This document shows, piece by piece, positions 10,402-18,517 of a DNA stretch of 64,000 nt. A program made the position numbers and the translations under genes. The stretch spans positions 33,889 to 97,888 of the forward strand of contig NZ_CADIJW010000018.1 in assembly GCF_902859745.1 (NCBI RefSeq). The letters are read 5' to 3'. Below the pieces are notes generated by a model that searched no databases, was not told the origin of the DNA, and was given only the letters and a program-made list of their open reading frames with translations. The DNA comes from Achromobacter dolens. Its GTDB lineage: Bacteria > Pseudomonadota > Gammaproteobacteria > Burkholderiales > Burkholderiaceae_B. Numbering within the stretch: the stretch's first letter is position 1; every line of letters starts with the position of its first letter.

Positions 10402-11382
10402 CTATTGCAGCGTGATGCCGGCCTGCTTGATGACGCCGGCCCAGCGCTTGCCTTCATCGGCGGTGAATTGCTGGAAGGCGGCGGGCGCGTACTGGCCCTC
10501 CGGCAGCAACTGGATGCCCTGTTCCACCATCTTGCCGGTGAAGTCACTGTCGGCCAGCGCCTTCTGCCAGGCGCCGTACATCGTCTGCACCACCGCGTCC
10601 GGCGTGCCCTTTGGGGCATATAGGCCGTACCACGTGGACACCTGGAAGCCCGGCAGGGCTTGCGCGCCCATCGGCGCCACGTTGGGGAACTGCGCCATGG
10701 CGGTGGCGGAGGTCAGCCCCAGCGCGCGCACCTTGCCGCCGCGGGTCTGAGGCAGGGCGGTGTTGGTCTGGTCGAACATGGCGTCGACCTGGTTGCCCAT
10801 CAGGTCGTTCAGCGCCGGGCCGGCGCCCTTGTAGGCGATGGGCGTGATGTCCATGCCGGCCTGGCTGGCGAACATGGCGGCCACCAGGTGCGAGGTCGAG
10901 CCGACCCCGGCGTTACTGAAGTTGAGCTTGCCCGGATGCTGCTTGCCGAAGGCGATCAGTTCGGACACCGACTTGTAGGGCGAGCTTTCGCCCACCAGCA
11001 GCACCAGCGGCGTGTCGGGGAAGCGGAACACCGCCTGGAAGTCCCTGGTCGGGTCGTACGGCAGCCGTTGGTACAGCGACGGCGCGGCCGCCATGTAGCC
11101 GATGTGGCCCACCAGGAAGGTGTAGCCGTCGGGCGTCGACTTGGCCGCCTTGGCCGCGCCGATGGTGCCGCCCGCGCCGCCCACGTTCTCGATCAGGATG
11201 GTCTGCTTGAGTTCCTGCGCGACGCGGTTGGCGATGTTGCGCGCCATCGCGTCGGTGGGGCCGCCGGCCGCGAACGGCACGATCCAGGTGATGGCGCGGT
11301 TGGGGTAGGTGTCCTGCGCGTGCGCGCCCGGGGTCAGGGCGAATGCCGCCGTGGCGGTGATCGCCGCCAGCCAGTTCTTCAT
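10402..11382 (-). CDS. Bug (TctC-like) tripartite tricarboxylate receptor, periplasmic
   Basis: A 326-residue secreted binding protein. The signal peptide MKNWLAAITATAAFAL ends near AHA-QD. The mature part begins YPNRAITWIVPFAAGGPTD and includes LNDLMGNQVDAMFDQ, both characteristic of Bug receptors, which are strongly expanded in Bordetella and Achromobacter. The start at 11382 has GGAGACAAACC upstream; the frame stays open further upstream but that part is not protein-like. No TctA or TctB membrane partners are nearby, which is common for this family. Ligands are usually carboxylates. Context suggests a fumarate-yielding dicarboxylate conjugate (inference). Confidence 0.92.
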   Translation of the reverse strand: MKNWLAAITATAAFALTPGAHAQDTYPNRAITWIVPFAAGGPTDAMARNIANRVAQELKQTILIENVGGAGGTIGAAKAAKSTPDGYTFLVGHIGYMAAAPSLYQRLPYDPTRDFQAVFRFPDTPLVLLVGESSPYKSVSELIAFGKQHPGKLNFSNAGVGSTSHLVAAMFASQAGMDITPIAYKGAGPALNDLMGNQVDAMFDQTNTALPQTRGGKVRALGLTSATAMAQFPNVAPMGAQALPGFQVSTWYGLYAPKGTPDAVVQTMYGAWQKALADSDFTGKMVEQGIQLLPEGQYAPAAFQQFTADEGKRWAGVIKQAGITLQ

Positions 11383-11431
11383 GGTTTGTCTCCGTGGGTG
11401 TTTTTTATCGGGGGAAAGCCGGCGCCGCGGT

Positions 11432-12787
11432 TCAGGCGGCGCCGGGGTTGAGATGCGCGCGCATGCGGTCCACCATCCGGGGCGCGGCCCCGAGGTAGTG
11501 GGCCGGATCGCACAGCCGTTCGATCTGGTCCGCGCCGAGCCGCTGCGCGACCCGCGCGTCCTCGCGCAGCACGTCAGCCAGCCGGCGGCGGGACGTGGCC
11601 GCCTCGCGGCAGGCGTCGTAGACCACGTCATGCGCGGTCTGGCGGCCGATGTGCGGCGCCAGGCCCATCATCACGGCCTCGGCCACGATCAGGCCGCCGG
11701 ACAGATCCAGGTTGCGCGCCATGCGCGCGGTGTCCACTTCCAGTCCGCCGAGCATGAAGCGGGCCTGGCGCAGCGAGCCGGCCGTCAGCACGAAGGCCTC
11801 GGGCACGGCCGACCATTCGATGTGCCAGGGGCCGGTGGCGCGCTCGAAGTCCTGCAGCATGGCGTCCAGCGCCAGCCCGGCGTGCTGGCGCACGGTCTTG
11901 GACGCCGCCCACATCAATTCGCACGAGATCGGATTGCGCTTCTGCGGCATGGTGCTGGAGGCGCCGCGGCCCTTCACGAACGGCTCGAACGCCTCGCCCA
12001 GCTCGTTGGTCATCATCAGCATGATGTCGACCGCGATCTTGCCCAGCGAGCCGCATACCAGCGCCAGGAACTGCACCGTTTCCGCCAGGCCGTCGCGCGC
12101 CACGTGCCAGGTCACCGGCGCGGCGCCCAATCCCAGTTCGTCCATCAGGGCGCCATGCACCGTCAGGCCCTGCTCGCCGAGCGAGGCCAGCGTGCCGGCC
12201 GCGCCGCCGAATTGCCCGATCAGCACCCGCGGCCGCAACTGCGCCAGGCGTTCGCGATGGCGCCGCAGCATCAGCAGCCAGATGGCGGCCTTGTAGCCGA
12301 ACGTGATCGGCAGGGCGTGCTGCAAATGGGTGCGGCCTGCCATGGGGGTGTCGCGGTATTCGCGCGCCAGGTTGTCGAGGATGGCGTCCAGCGCCGCCAG
12401 GTCGGCATCCACCAGTTCCAGCGCCTCGCGCACCTGCAGCACGGTGGCGGTGTCCATGATGTCCTGCGTGGTCGCGCCCCAATGCAGGTATTCGCCTTCC
12501 GGACCGCATTGGCGCGACAGCTGGTGCACCAGCGGCAGGATCGGATAGCCGACGATCTCGGTTTCCTCGCGCAGCAGCGTCATGTCGAGGGCGGCGGCGT
12601 CGGCGCGGGCCTCGATGGCGCGGGCGGCCTCGGCCGGGATCACGCCCAGCCGGCCCTGCACCCGCGCCAGCGCGACTTCGGTTTCCACATAGCGTCGCAC
12701 GGTGGCGGCATCGTCGAACACGGCCCGCATCGCGGCGGTGCCGAACATATCTTTGAAGAGGGTGGATTCGAGAACCGAGACTGGCAT
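11432..12787 (-). CDS. Fumarase/aspartase-superfamily lyase (3-carboxymuconate cycloisomerase-like)
   Basis: A 451-residue helical lyase. The three conserved regions are present: YLHWGATTQD (100-109), GRTHLQHALP (151-160) with the catalytic His, and the signature GASSTMPQKRNP (275-286) with the mobile-loop Ser. Sequence style is that of PcaB/adenylosuccinate-lyase-like members. No other protocatechuate genes are present, so the PcaB label is doubtful. A lyase freeing fumarate from a substituted succinate is equally plausible, given the class I fumarase in the operon. It diverges from a GntR regulator, with a palindromic operator overlapping its start region. Confidence 0.85.
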   Translation of the reverse strand: MPVSVLESTLFKDMFGTAAMRAVFDDAATVRRYVETEVALARVQGRLGVIPAEAARAIEARADAAALDMTLLREETEIVGYPILPLVHQLSRQCGPEGEYLHWGATTQDIMDTATVLQVREALELVDADLAALDAILDNLAREYRDTPMAGRTHLQHALPITFGYKAAIWLLMLRRHRERLAQLRPRVLIGQFGGAAGTLASLGEQGLTVHGALMDELGLGAAPVTWHVARDGLAETVQFLALVCGSLGKIAVDIMLMMTNELGEAFEPFVKGRGASSTMPQKRNPISCELMWAASKTVRQHAGLALDAMLQDFERATGPWHIEWSAVPEAFVLTAGSLRQARFMLGGLEVDTARMARNLDLSGGLIVAEAVMMGLAPHIGRQTAHDVVYDACREAATSRRRLADVLREDARVAQRLGADQIERLCDPAHYLGAAPRMVDRMRAHLNPGAA

Positions 12788-12821
12788 AAATGTACGCTCT
12801 TAAAAAGTTGTACGTACATTT
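12788..12821. promoter_or_regulatory. GntR/HutC operator between the lyase and its regulator
   Basis: AAATGTACG (12788-12796) is repeated inverted as CGTACATTT (12813-12821), a perfect 9-bp pair separated by 16 nt. The right arm sits inside a 10-bp palindrome TGTACGTACA (12809-12818). TGTAC/GTACA half-sites are the kind bound by HutC/FadR-type GntR proteins. The left arm abuts the ATG of the lyase gene (12787), so binding would block its transcription. Confidence 0.7.
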
Positions 12822-12911
12822 AAGCAGGGCCTTCGGCGGGCGTCAATGCCGGGGAATACCCGCGCCCGGGCAGCAGATAGAATGGAGCCTGTCGCAAACA
12901 CCCCCGGTTCC

Positions 12912-13634
12912 ATGTCCATCTCGCTGTACACCCGCATCTCCGAAGAACTGGCACGACGGATCGCCGGCGGCGTGTATGCCGTGGGGGCCGTGCTGCCGTC
13001 CGAGAACGCCCTGGCCGAAGAGTTCGACGCCAGTCGTCACACCCTGCGGGCGGCGTTGCGCCAGTTGCAGGACCTGGGGTTGATCGCGCGTCGGCGCGGC
13101 AGCGGCACCGTGGTCACGGCGGCCCGGCCCAAGGCCGGTTTCAGCCAGTCGCTGCGGTCGCTGGAAGACTTGGTGCAATTGGCCGCGCGCACGCCGCGCA
13201 CCATCCTGCAGGTGCAGGAGATCGTGGCCGACCTGGAACTGGCCGCGCGCCTGGGCGTCGGGCCGGGCACGCGCTGGCTGCGTTTTGTCTCGACCCGAGG
13301 CACGCCGGCGCAGCCGCCGGTGGTGTGGACCGAGCTGTATGTGGACGCCCACTACAAGGGCGTGCGCAAGCTGGCGCGCCAGCATCCCGACCGGCTGGTG
13401 TCGGAACTGATCGAGGAACACTACGGCCGCCGCATCGCCTCGGTCGAGCAGACCATCTCGGCCTGCGCCATGCCGGCGGCGGTGGCCGGCGAATTGCAGG
13501 TGGCGCCGGAGTCGCCCGGCTTGCTGATCCTGCGCCACTACAAGGACCAGGCCGGGCAGATCGTGGAAGCGTCGTGCTCGTACCATCCTGCCGGACGCTA
13601 CGAGTTTTCGACGACGCTGATCCGCGAGCACTGA
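12912..13634 (+). CDS. GntR-family regulator with UTRA domain (HutC type)
   Basis: A 240-residue regulator. The winged HTH (about 1-70) contains GAVLPSENALAEEFDASRHT and ends GLIARRRGSGTVV. The UTRA ligand domain (about 90-240) includes the WTELYVDA strand and the EQTISACAMPA block. The start at 12912 (MSISLYTRI) matches where the family begins; upstream in-frame ATGs at 12846 and 12882 add residues that match nothing. It diverges from the lyase-Bug-fumarase operon, with a palindromic site between, and is most simply its substrate-responsive repressor. Confidence 0.88.
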   Translation: MSISLYTRISEELARRIAGGVYAVGAVLPSENALAEEFDASRHTLRAALRQLQDLGLIARRRGSGTVVTAARPKAGFSQSLRSLEDLVQLAARTPRTILQVQEIVADLELAARLGVGPGTRWLRFVSTRGTPAQPPVVWTELYVDAHYKGVRKLARQHPDRLVSELIEEHYGRRIASVEQTISACAMPAAVAGELQVAPESPGLLILRHYKDQAGQIVEASCSYHPAGRYEFSTTLIREH

Positions 13635-13660
13635 GCCGGTTGGTCCCCGCGCCGCCGCGC

Positions 13661-14797
13661 CTACACCGCGTACACCACCCGGTGCGCTTCCGTCGGCAGC
13701 GGCAGGTCCCAGCGGTGCAGCATGCCCAGCAAGGTCTTGTTCGGCAGCGACGTGTCGCGCCGGGCGTTGCGCCGCAGCAGTTCGGCGCGCGGCTGCTCCA
13801 GGTACACCAGCTCGACCTCGGCGTGGTAGGCGTACAGCAGGTCCAGCGTTTTCTTGCGCATCAACTGGCTGAGGTTGGTGGCGTTCCAGACGAACGGGCG
13901 GCGCGCGCGCAGCAAGGCCTTGGCCCGGTCGATCGCCAGGTGCGCCACCTTGCCTTCGTTCTTGCCGTGCGCCAGGCCGAGCGCCTCGCGCGCGTCGTCG
14001 AACGACACGACCGGCAGGTCGGGGTGATGCGCCGCCACCCAACTGTTCTTGCCGCTGGCCGGCAGGCCCGACATGACGATGACGCGCGAGCCGGGCTCCT
14101 GGAACAGGGCGTAGTCCGGATGCACGTCGGCGCCGCGAAAGTAGCTGACGGCGGTGTGCGCGTCGGCGAAGCGCCGCGGTTGGCCGTAGCAGTCTTCCTC
14201 GCGCGCGGCCTCGCGGAACAGCGCGATGTTGTCCAGCACCTGCTGCTGGTCGCGGCAGACGCGGCCGCGCATGTCGGCCTCGGCCAGCATTGCCAGCAGC
14301 GGAATGCTCAGTTGCCACGACAGCTCGCGCACGATGAATTCCACCGATTTGCCGCGGCGCGAACCGGACAGGGCGAAGAACGGCACCTGGTGCACGGCGA
14401 TCAGGCGGCAGATGGCCTCGCGCACGGCGAAGGGCACGCCGGCGTCCCACAGCGCGATGCGCGCGTCGATCGCGCCCCGGGCGGAATGGCCGGGTTGCGA
14501 AATCGCGCCGCTGGCCGGGTCGATCACCGTGGTGGCGTGCTTGGCGATGTCGTGCAGCAGCGCCGCCAGGAACACGATCTCCTGGTCGGCGCGGCTGGCG
14601 GCCTGGTAATCGGGCAGCGCCAGCAGGGCCTCGACCACCATGCGGGTGTGGGTCCAGACGTCGCCCTCGCCGTGGTAGCGCGGGTCCTGCGGCGTGGTCT
14701 TGGCCAGCTCCAGCGCCGGAAAGGCCGCCAGACAGGCGGCGAAGTCCGGCGCCCGGCCGGCGGCGGGCGCCAGGGCCCGCAATTGTTCGTAGTTCAT
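13661..14797 (-). CDS. HD-Pnk: HD phosphoesterase fused to polynucleotide 5'-kinase (RNA end healing)
   Basis: A 378-residue two-domain protein. The N-terminal HD domain (about 1-210) has H50 (WTHTRM), H82-D83 (LLHDIAKH), H104 and H136. The C-terminal P-loop kinase (about 238-378) has Walker A GLPASGKNS (244-252), the putative general base in VVSFDDAR, the WNATNLS block and an Arg-rich lid LLRRNARR. This order matches the HD-Pnk family characterised from Runella, which removes 2',3'-cyclic phosphates and phosphorylates 5'-OH ends. The start is the ATG overlapping the ligase stop (ATGA), with AAGGAGG inside the end of the ligase gene. Together with the ligase it can heal and seal broken RNA. 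Confidence 0.85.
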   Translation of the reverse strand: MNYEQLRALAPAAGRAPDFAACLAAFPALELAKTTPQDPRYHGEGDVWTHTRMVVEALLALPDYQAASRADQEIVFLAALLHDIAKHATTVIDPASGAISQPGHSARGAIDARIALWDAGVPFAVREAICRLIAVHQVPFFALSGSRRGKSVEFIVRELSWQLSIPLLAMLAEADMRGRVCRDQQQVLDNIALFREAAREEDCYGQPRRFADAHTAVSYFRGADVHPDYALFQEPGSRVIVMSGLPASGKNSWVAAHHPDLPVVSFDDAREALGLAHGKNEGKVAHLAIDRAKALLRARRPFVWNATNLSQLMRKKTLDLLYAYHAEVELVYLEQPRAELLRRNARRDTSLPNKTLLGMLHRWDLPLPTEAHRVVYAV

Positions 14798-15663
14798 GAT
14801 GCCTCCTTGTCGCCGCGCAGCGTGTCCCAATCGACCCGCGGACGCGGGGCGTACAGGTCGACGCCGGGCGCGAGCAGGTTGGGGACGTAGGGCTGCTCGG
14901 AATGGTGCTTGTCGGCGGCCAGGATGGCCTGGACGAAGTCGGCGCGCACCCATTTGTATCGGCCCAGCGTCCTGCCGTCGGCCTCCACCTTGATGTACAG
15001 GCCTTCCGACAGGTCCGACTTGTCGCATTGCCGCCAGGCCAGCGCCAGGTCCAGGCCCTCGCGCCGCACGGTGGCCTCGAACGCGTCGCGCCACCGCGCC
15101 GTCTTGGCCAGCGAGGGCCGCAGCAGGGCCTTCAGGTCGGCCAGGCGCGCGGGCGCCAGGCCGTCGTACAGGACAGGCACCGACAGCACCGGGCCGCCGG
15201 CCAGCAGTTCGCGCCGCGCCTCGGTGGACAGGAAGGCGCCGGTGCGGCGGTCGAGCACGTCGAACTCGAAGAAGTGGTGCGGCAGCGCGTCGTAGAACAC
15301 CGAGTGCTTTTTCGATAGCGTTTCGCCGTACATCACGTAGCGGTCTTCCAGCCGTTGCAGCAGCCAGCCGGCGTGGGCCTGGGCCCAGGCCTTGATGAAG
15401 TTGAATTGGCGTTCGCGTCCGCCGCCCACCAGGTAGTGGCCGCGCGATTGCAGCAGCAGGTCGCCCGCGGGGCTGAAACTGATGCCGGTGTTGGCGCCAT
15501 CGAGTTTCTCTTCCACCACCAGGCGCAGGCCGCGCAGGTCGCGGTAAGGCACGTGGTCGTGGCCGTGGTCGCCCTCCTGCAGCCGCGAGCCTTCCAGGTG
15601 CGGGGTGCGGGGATAGCGGAACAGTTCAAGGGATTGCGCGCAGGCGCGGAAATCCGGCGTCAT
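14794..15663 (-). CDS. ATP-dependent RNA ligase
   Basis: A 289-residue covalent nucleotidyltransferase with the ligase motifs in order. Motif I is EKLDGANTG, where K53 would be adenylylated. Then come YVMYGETL (III), FFEFDV (IIIa), SEGLYIKVE (IV) and RYKWVR (V). The short length and the KLDGAN form fit RNA ligases rather than NAD- or ATP-dependent DNA ligases. GGAGAAGACCC precedes the ATG. It is the first gene of a two-gene operon with the HD-Pnk end-healing enzyme, overlapping it by 4 nt. Expected role: seal 3'-OH/5'-PO4 RNA nicks or breaks, for example damaged tRNA. The physiological substrate is unknown. Confidence 0.87.
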   Translation of the reverse strand: MTPDFRACAQSLELFRYPRTPHLEGSRLQEGDHGHDHVPYRDLRGLRLVVEEKLDGANTGISFSPAGDLLLQSRGHYLVGGGRERQFNFIKAWAQAHAGWLLQRLEDRYVMYGETLSKKHSVFYDALPHHFFEFDVLDRRTGAFLSTEARRELLAGGPVLSVPVLYDGLAPARLADLKALLRPSLAKTARWRDAFEATVRREGLDLALAWRQCDKSDLSEGLYIKVEADGRTLGRYKWVRADFVQAILAADKHHSEQPYVPNLLAPGVDLYAPRPRVDWDTLRGDKEAS

Positions 15664-15913
15664 GGGTCTTCTCCAGGAAAAGTGGGGAAGCCGACGACGC
15701 GGTCTTGCGGGGAAGGGAAGCGAGGGGGGATGTGTTGCGCGTTCCGGAACCGCGCCTGCCGCGGGTCGCGCTCAAGACCGGGAAGGTCGAGCCGCGTGAA
15801 TGGACAGGCTGACCGCGATTACCGGAAGGTAGTCGTCGGCGTTTAGGCGAATTGACGAATGGCAGACACGTTGGCACCCGGAAGAGAAGGGGTTGTTGAA
15901 AAGCAAGGGCGCA

Positions 15914-15942
15914 TCCTAAGGCAACGATGATGAGGCTGTCAA
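15914..15942 (-). promoter_or_regulatory. Probable sigma70-type promoter for the RNA-repair operon
   Basis: On the minus strand a perfect TTGACA (15937-15942) is followed after 17-18 nt by TTAGGAT (15913-15919), a moderate -10 match. It points at the RNA ligase gene, about 250 nt upstream of its ATG. No sigma54-type GG/GC pair of the kind used by RtcR-controlled repair operons was found. Confidence 0.5.
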
Positions 15943-15983
15943 CGCCGCGTCCGCCGGTTGTTGTCCGGCGGACACGCGGCGTT
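15941..15983. terminator. Long GC-rich inverted repeat, likely terminator
   Basis: A 17-nt arm (15941-15957) pairs with 15965-15983 apart from two extra bases, leaving a short loop. No T-run follows on either strand. It lies downstream of the leftward hydrolase gene. The outer part (AACGCCGCG with CGCGGCGTT) recurs in the hairpin at 20941-20972. Confidence 0.5.
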
Positions 15984-16037
15984 GTGCCCGGCACGGGGAC
16001 GCGCCGGGCGGTATCGCGGTATCACGGCGCTATTACA

Positions 16038-16063
16038 TTCAAATCACGATAGTGATTTTGAAA
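16038..16063 (-). terminator. Hairpin directly after the hydrolase stop
   Basis: AAATCAC (16041-16047) pairs with GTGATTT (16052-16058), and flanking bases TTC/GAA extend the stem with one bulged base. It begins 2 nt after the hydrolase stop codon. No clear U-tract, so it may be a weak terminator or an mRNA-stabilising stem. Confidence 0.35.
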
Positions 16064-16064
16064 T

Positions 16065-17108
16065 TCACAGCCGCGTCACCTGCAGCACCGCGTCGGCGAA
16101 GGCCTCGGGCGCTTCCTGCGGCAGGTTGTGGCCGATGCCGCCGGTCACGTCGACGTGACGGTACTTGCCGCTGAACTGGCCGGCATAGGCGGCGGGCGCG
16201 GGGTGCGGCGCGCCGTTGGCGTCGCTTTCCAGCGTGATGGTGGGCACCGCGATCTTCGGCGCCACGGCCAGGCGCCGCTCCAGGTCGTCGTAGCGCGCCT
16301 CGCCCTGGGCCAGCCCGAGGCGCCAGCGGTAGTTGTGGATGACGATGGCGACGTGGTCGGGGTTGGCGAAGGCGCGGGCGCTGCGCGCGTAGGTGGCGTC
16401 GTCGAAGCGCCATTGCGGCGAGGCCAGTTGCCAGATCAGTTTGTTGAAGGCGTCGACGTTGGCGGCGTAGCCGGCCGCGCCGCGTTCGGTGGCGAAGTAG
16501 AACTGGTACCACCACTGGAACTCGGCCTGCGGCGGCAGCGGCTTGCGGTTGCCTTCCTGGCTGCCGATCAGGTAGCCGCTGACCGACACCAGCGCCTGGC
16601 AGCGTTCGGGCCAGAGCGCGGCCATGATGTTGGCGGTGCGCGCGCCCCAGTCGAAGCCGGCGATGACGGCCTTGCCGATCTTCAGGGCGTCCATCAGGGC
16701 GATGATGTCGACCGCCACCACCGCCTGTTCGCCGTTGCGCGCGGTATCGGCCGACAGGAAGCGGGTCGAGCCGTAGCCGCGCAGGTACGGCACGATGACG
16801 CGGTAGCCGGCGGCGGTCAGGCGCGGCGCCACGTCGATGAAGCTGTGGATGTCGTAGGGCCAGCCGTGCAGCAGGATGGCGACCGGGCCGTTGGCCGGGC
16901 CGGCGTCGACGTAGCCGATGTCCAGGTCGCCGGCGCGGATCTGGCGGATGGCGCTGAAGCTGGCCGTGCCGGTGGCGCGAGGGGCGACTGGCGCGGCGCC
17001 CTGGGCGCGCGCGCTGGCGCCCAGGCCCAGGTTCAGGAGGCTGGCGCCGGCCAGGGCCGAGGTGGTGCCGAGCAGGCGGCGGCGTCGGGTGTCGATGGGA
17101 TCGGGCAT
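16065..17108 (-). CDS. Tat-exported alpha/beta hydrolase (epoxide-hydrolase-like)
   Basis: A 347-residue protein. The N-terminus MPDPIDTRRRRLLGT plus an Ala/Leu-rich stretch ending ARAQG is a twin-arginine-type signal. The hydrolase core has the oxyanion block LLHGWPYD, the nucleophile Asp in GFDWGARTANIM (an Asp elbow as in epoxide hydrolases and haloalkane dehalogenases, not Ser), and a C-terminal GGIGHNLPQEAP with the catalytic His. Asp as nucleophile favours an epoxide- or halide-processing activity. GGAGACCCGCC precedes the ATG. It stands alone on the minus strand, diverging from the serine hydrolase gene. Substrate unknown. Confidence 0.82.
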   Translation of the reverse strand: MPDPIDTRRRRLLGTTSALAGASLLNLGLGASARAQGAAPVAPRATGTASFSAIRQIRAGDLDIGYVDAGPANGPVAILLHGWPYDIHSFIDVAPRLTAAGYRVIVPYLRGYGSTRFLSADTARNGEQAVVAVDIIALMDALKIGKAVIAGFDWGARTANIMAALWPERCQALVSVSGYLIGSQEGNRKPLPPQAEFQWWYQFYFATERGAAGYAANVDAFNKLIWQLASPQWRFDDATYARSARAFANPDHVAIVIHNYRWRLGLAQGEARYDDLERRLAVAPKIAVPTITLESDANGAPHPAPAAYAGQFSGKYRHVDVTGGIGHNLPQEAPEAFADAVLQVTRL

Positions 17109-17299
17109 GGCGGGTCTCCGGGAAAGGGAAGTGACAGGGTGTGGCGCCGTTGTAGCCAGCCCGGCGGGGTGGGGGGTGTCGCAATGTACGGCGCGGGCGG
17201 GCGGATACATTGCGACTTGAATCTCCTTGTCCGCGCCGCCGCCGTCGCGCGCGGATGACGAGCGCGCGATGCCTGTTGTGCATTCGGCGCGGACTTGGC

Positions 17300-18499
17300 A
17301 TGATCCGCGCCATGGCAACGGACCCGACCTCCCGCATCACGCGCCCGCGCGCCCGCCGCGCGGGCCGCGCCGCCGTGCGGCTGGCCCTGGGGTTGGCCGC
17401 GCTGACGGCCGCCGCCTATGCGGCCACGGCCGTGATGGAGATCCCGCCGCCGCACACGCTGTGGCGGCTGGAGGCGTCGGCGCCGTCGCGCCGCGGCGAC
17501 CTGTTGCCGGCGCGGGTCGTGCCGGCCTCGGCCACGCCGTCCGTGCTGGCGGCCAGCGCCTGGCCGCCGCCCGCCACGGTGCCGTGGAAAGGCGCCGAAA
17601 TTCCGTTCGAGCGGTTCCTGCAAAGCACCGCCACGAATGCGCTGGTGGTGCTGCGCGACGGCCAATTGGAGTACGAGTGGTACCGGCCAGGCGTGCGCGC
17701 CAGCGACCCGCAGTCGTCGTGGTCGATGGCCAAGTCGGTGGTGTCGCTGCTGGTGGGCCAGGCGATCGCGCGCGGCGAGCTGCGCGAGGACGATCGCCTG
17801 ACCGCGCTGCTGCCCGAGCTGGCGGGCGCCGGCGATTACGACCGCGTCACGCTCGGGCATCTGCTGGACATGGCCTCGGGCATCGACGTGTCGGAGAACT
17901 ACCGGGCCTACTGGCCTTTCACCGGCACCGCGCGCATGTATCTGACGCGCGATCTGGCCGGGTTTGTGCACGACCACCGGCGCATGCATTTCACGCCGGG
18001 CAGCGCGGGCGACTACCGCAGCGTCGACACCCAGCTACTGGGCATGGCGCTGACGCGGGTGACCGGCAAGCCGCTGGCCGACCTGCTCGCCGAGCGGCTG
18101 TGGGGGCCGATGGGCGCGGAGTCCGCCGCCACCTGGAACCTGGACCGGCCCGGCGGCATCGAGAAGGCGTTCTGCTGCCTGAATGCCACGGCGCGCGACT
18201 TCGCGCGGGTCGGGCAGCGCGTGCTTGAGTCCGGGCAGGGCGCAGGCCTGGTCCCGGCCGCCTGGGTGGCGCGCATCGCGCGTCCCGCCCCGCATCCGGT
18301 CGACGGCTGGGGCTACGCCGCGCAATGGTGGCAACTGGAGCCCACGGGCGGGCCGGACTTCGCGGCCGTCGGCATCCATGGCCAGTACCTGTACGTGCAT
18401 CCCGGCCGACGCGTGGTGATCGTCAAGCTCAGCGACTATGGCGAGAACCAGGACGAGCGCGAGACCTATCGGGCGCTGCGGGCGATCGCCGATCGTTGA
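17300..18499 (+). CDS. Serine hydrolase of the beta-lactamase class C / NylB-like family
   Basis: About 399 residues. A basic start (RPRARRAGRAA) and an Ala/Leu-rich helix form a signal anchor, so the catalytic domain is probably periplasmic or membrane-bound. The SxxK motif is SMAK within SSWSMAKSVVSLLVG; a Tyr motif is GDYRSVDTQLLG; a C-terminal HGQ replaces the KTG-type triad (VGIHGQYLYV). This arrangement resembles 6-aminohexanoate-dimer hydrolase and esterase members rather than true beta-lactamases. The start could be the ATG at 17300 or at 17312; neither has a strong ribosome site. Physiological substrate unknown. Confidence 0.82.
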   Translation: MIRAMATDPTSRITRPRARRAGRAAVRLALGLAALTAAAYAATAVMEIPPPHTLWRLEASAPSRRGDLLPARVVPASATPSVLAASAWPPPATVPWKGAEIPFERFLQSTATNALVVLRDGQLEYEWYRPGVRASDPQSSWSMAKSVVSLLVGQAIARGELREDDRLTALLPELAGAGDYDRVTLGHLLDMASGIDVSENYRAYWPFTGTARMYLTRDLAGFVHDHRRMHFTPGSAGDYRSVDTQLLGMALTRVTGKPLADLLAERLWGPMGAESAATWNLDRPGGIEKAFCCLNATARDFARVGQRVLESGQGAGLVPAAWVARIARPAPHPVDGWGYAAQWWQLEPTGGPDFAAVGIHGQYLYVHPGRRVVIVKLSDYGENQDERETYRALRAIADR

Positions 18500-18517
18500 G
18501 GCGGCGCGCGGCCCTGG

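Larger units (their letters stand above)
15664..16064. other. 401-nt gap between the RNA ligase and the Tat-exported hydrolase
   Basis: No convincing gene is seen; short open frames here lack ribosome-binding sites and protein-like composition. The gap holds a probable leftward promoter (15914-15942), a long inverted repeat (15941-15983) and a smaller hairpin just after the hydrolase stop (16038-16063). If that promoter is used, the RNA-repair mRNA has a leader of roughly 240 nt. Confidence 0.6.

Noticed and set aside
11383-11631. N-terminal extension of the Bug receptor frame
   Set aside because: The signal peptide and ribosome site both point to the ATG at 11382; the extension overlaps the lyase gene and is not protein-like.
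15870-15890. TTGGCAC as a sigma54 -24 element near the RNA-repair operon
   Set aside because: It is on the plus strand, pointing away from the operon, and the required -12 GC spacing is absent.
15626-15994. 122-codon minus-strand frame in the 401-nt gap
   Set aside because: Low-complexity, basic/proline-rich translation with no ribosome site, overlapping the RNA ligase start; it looks like noise.
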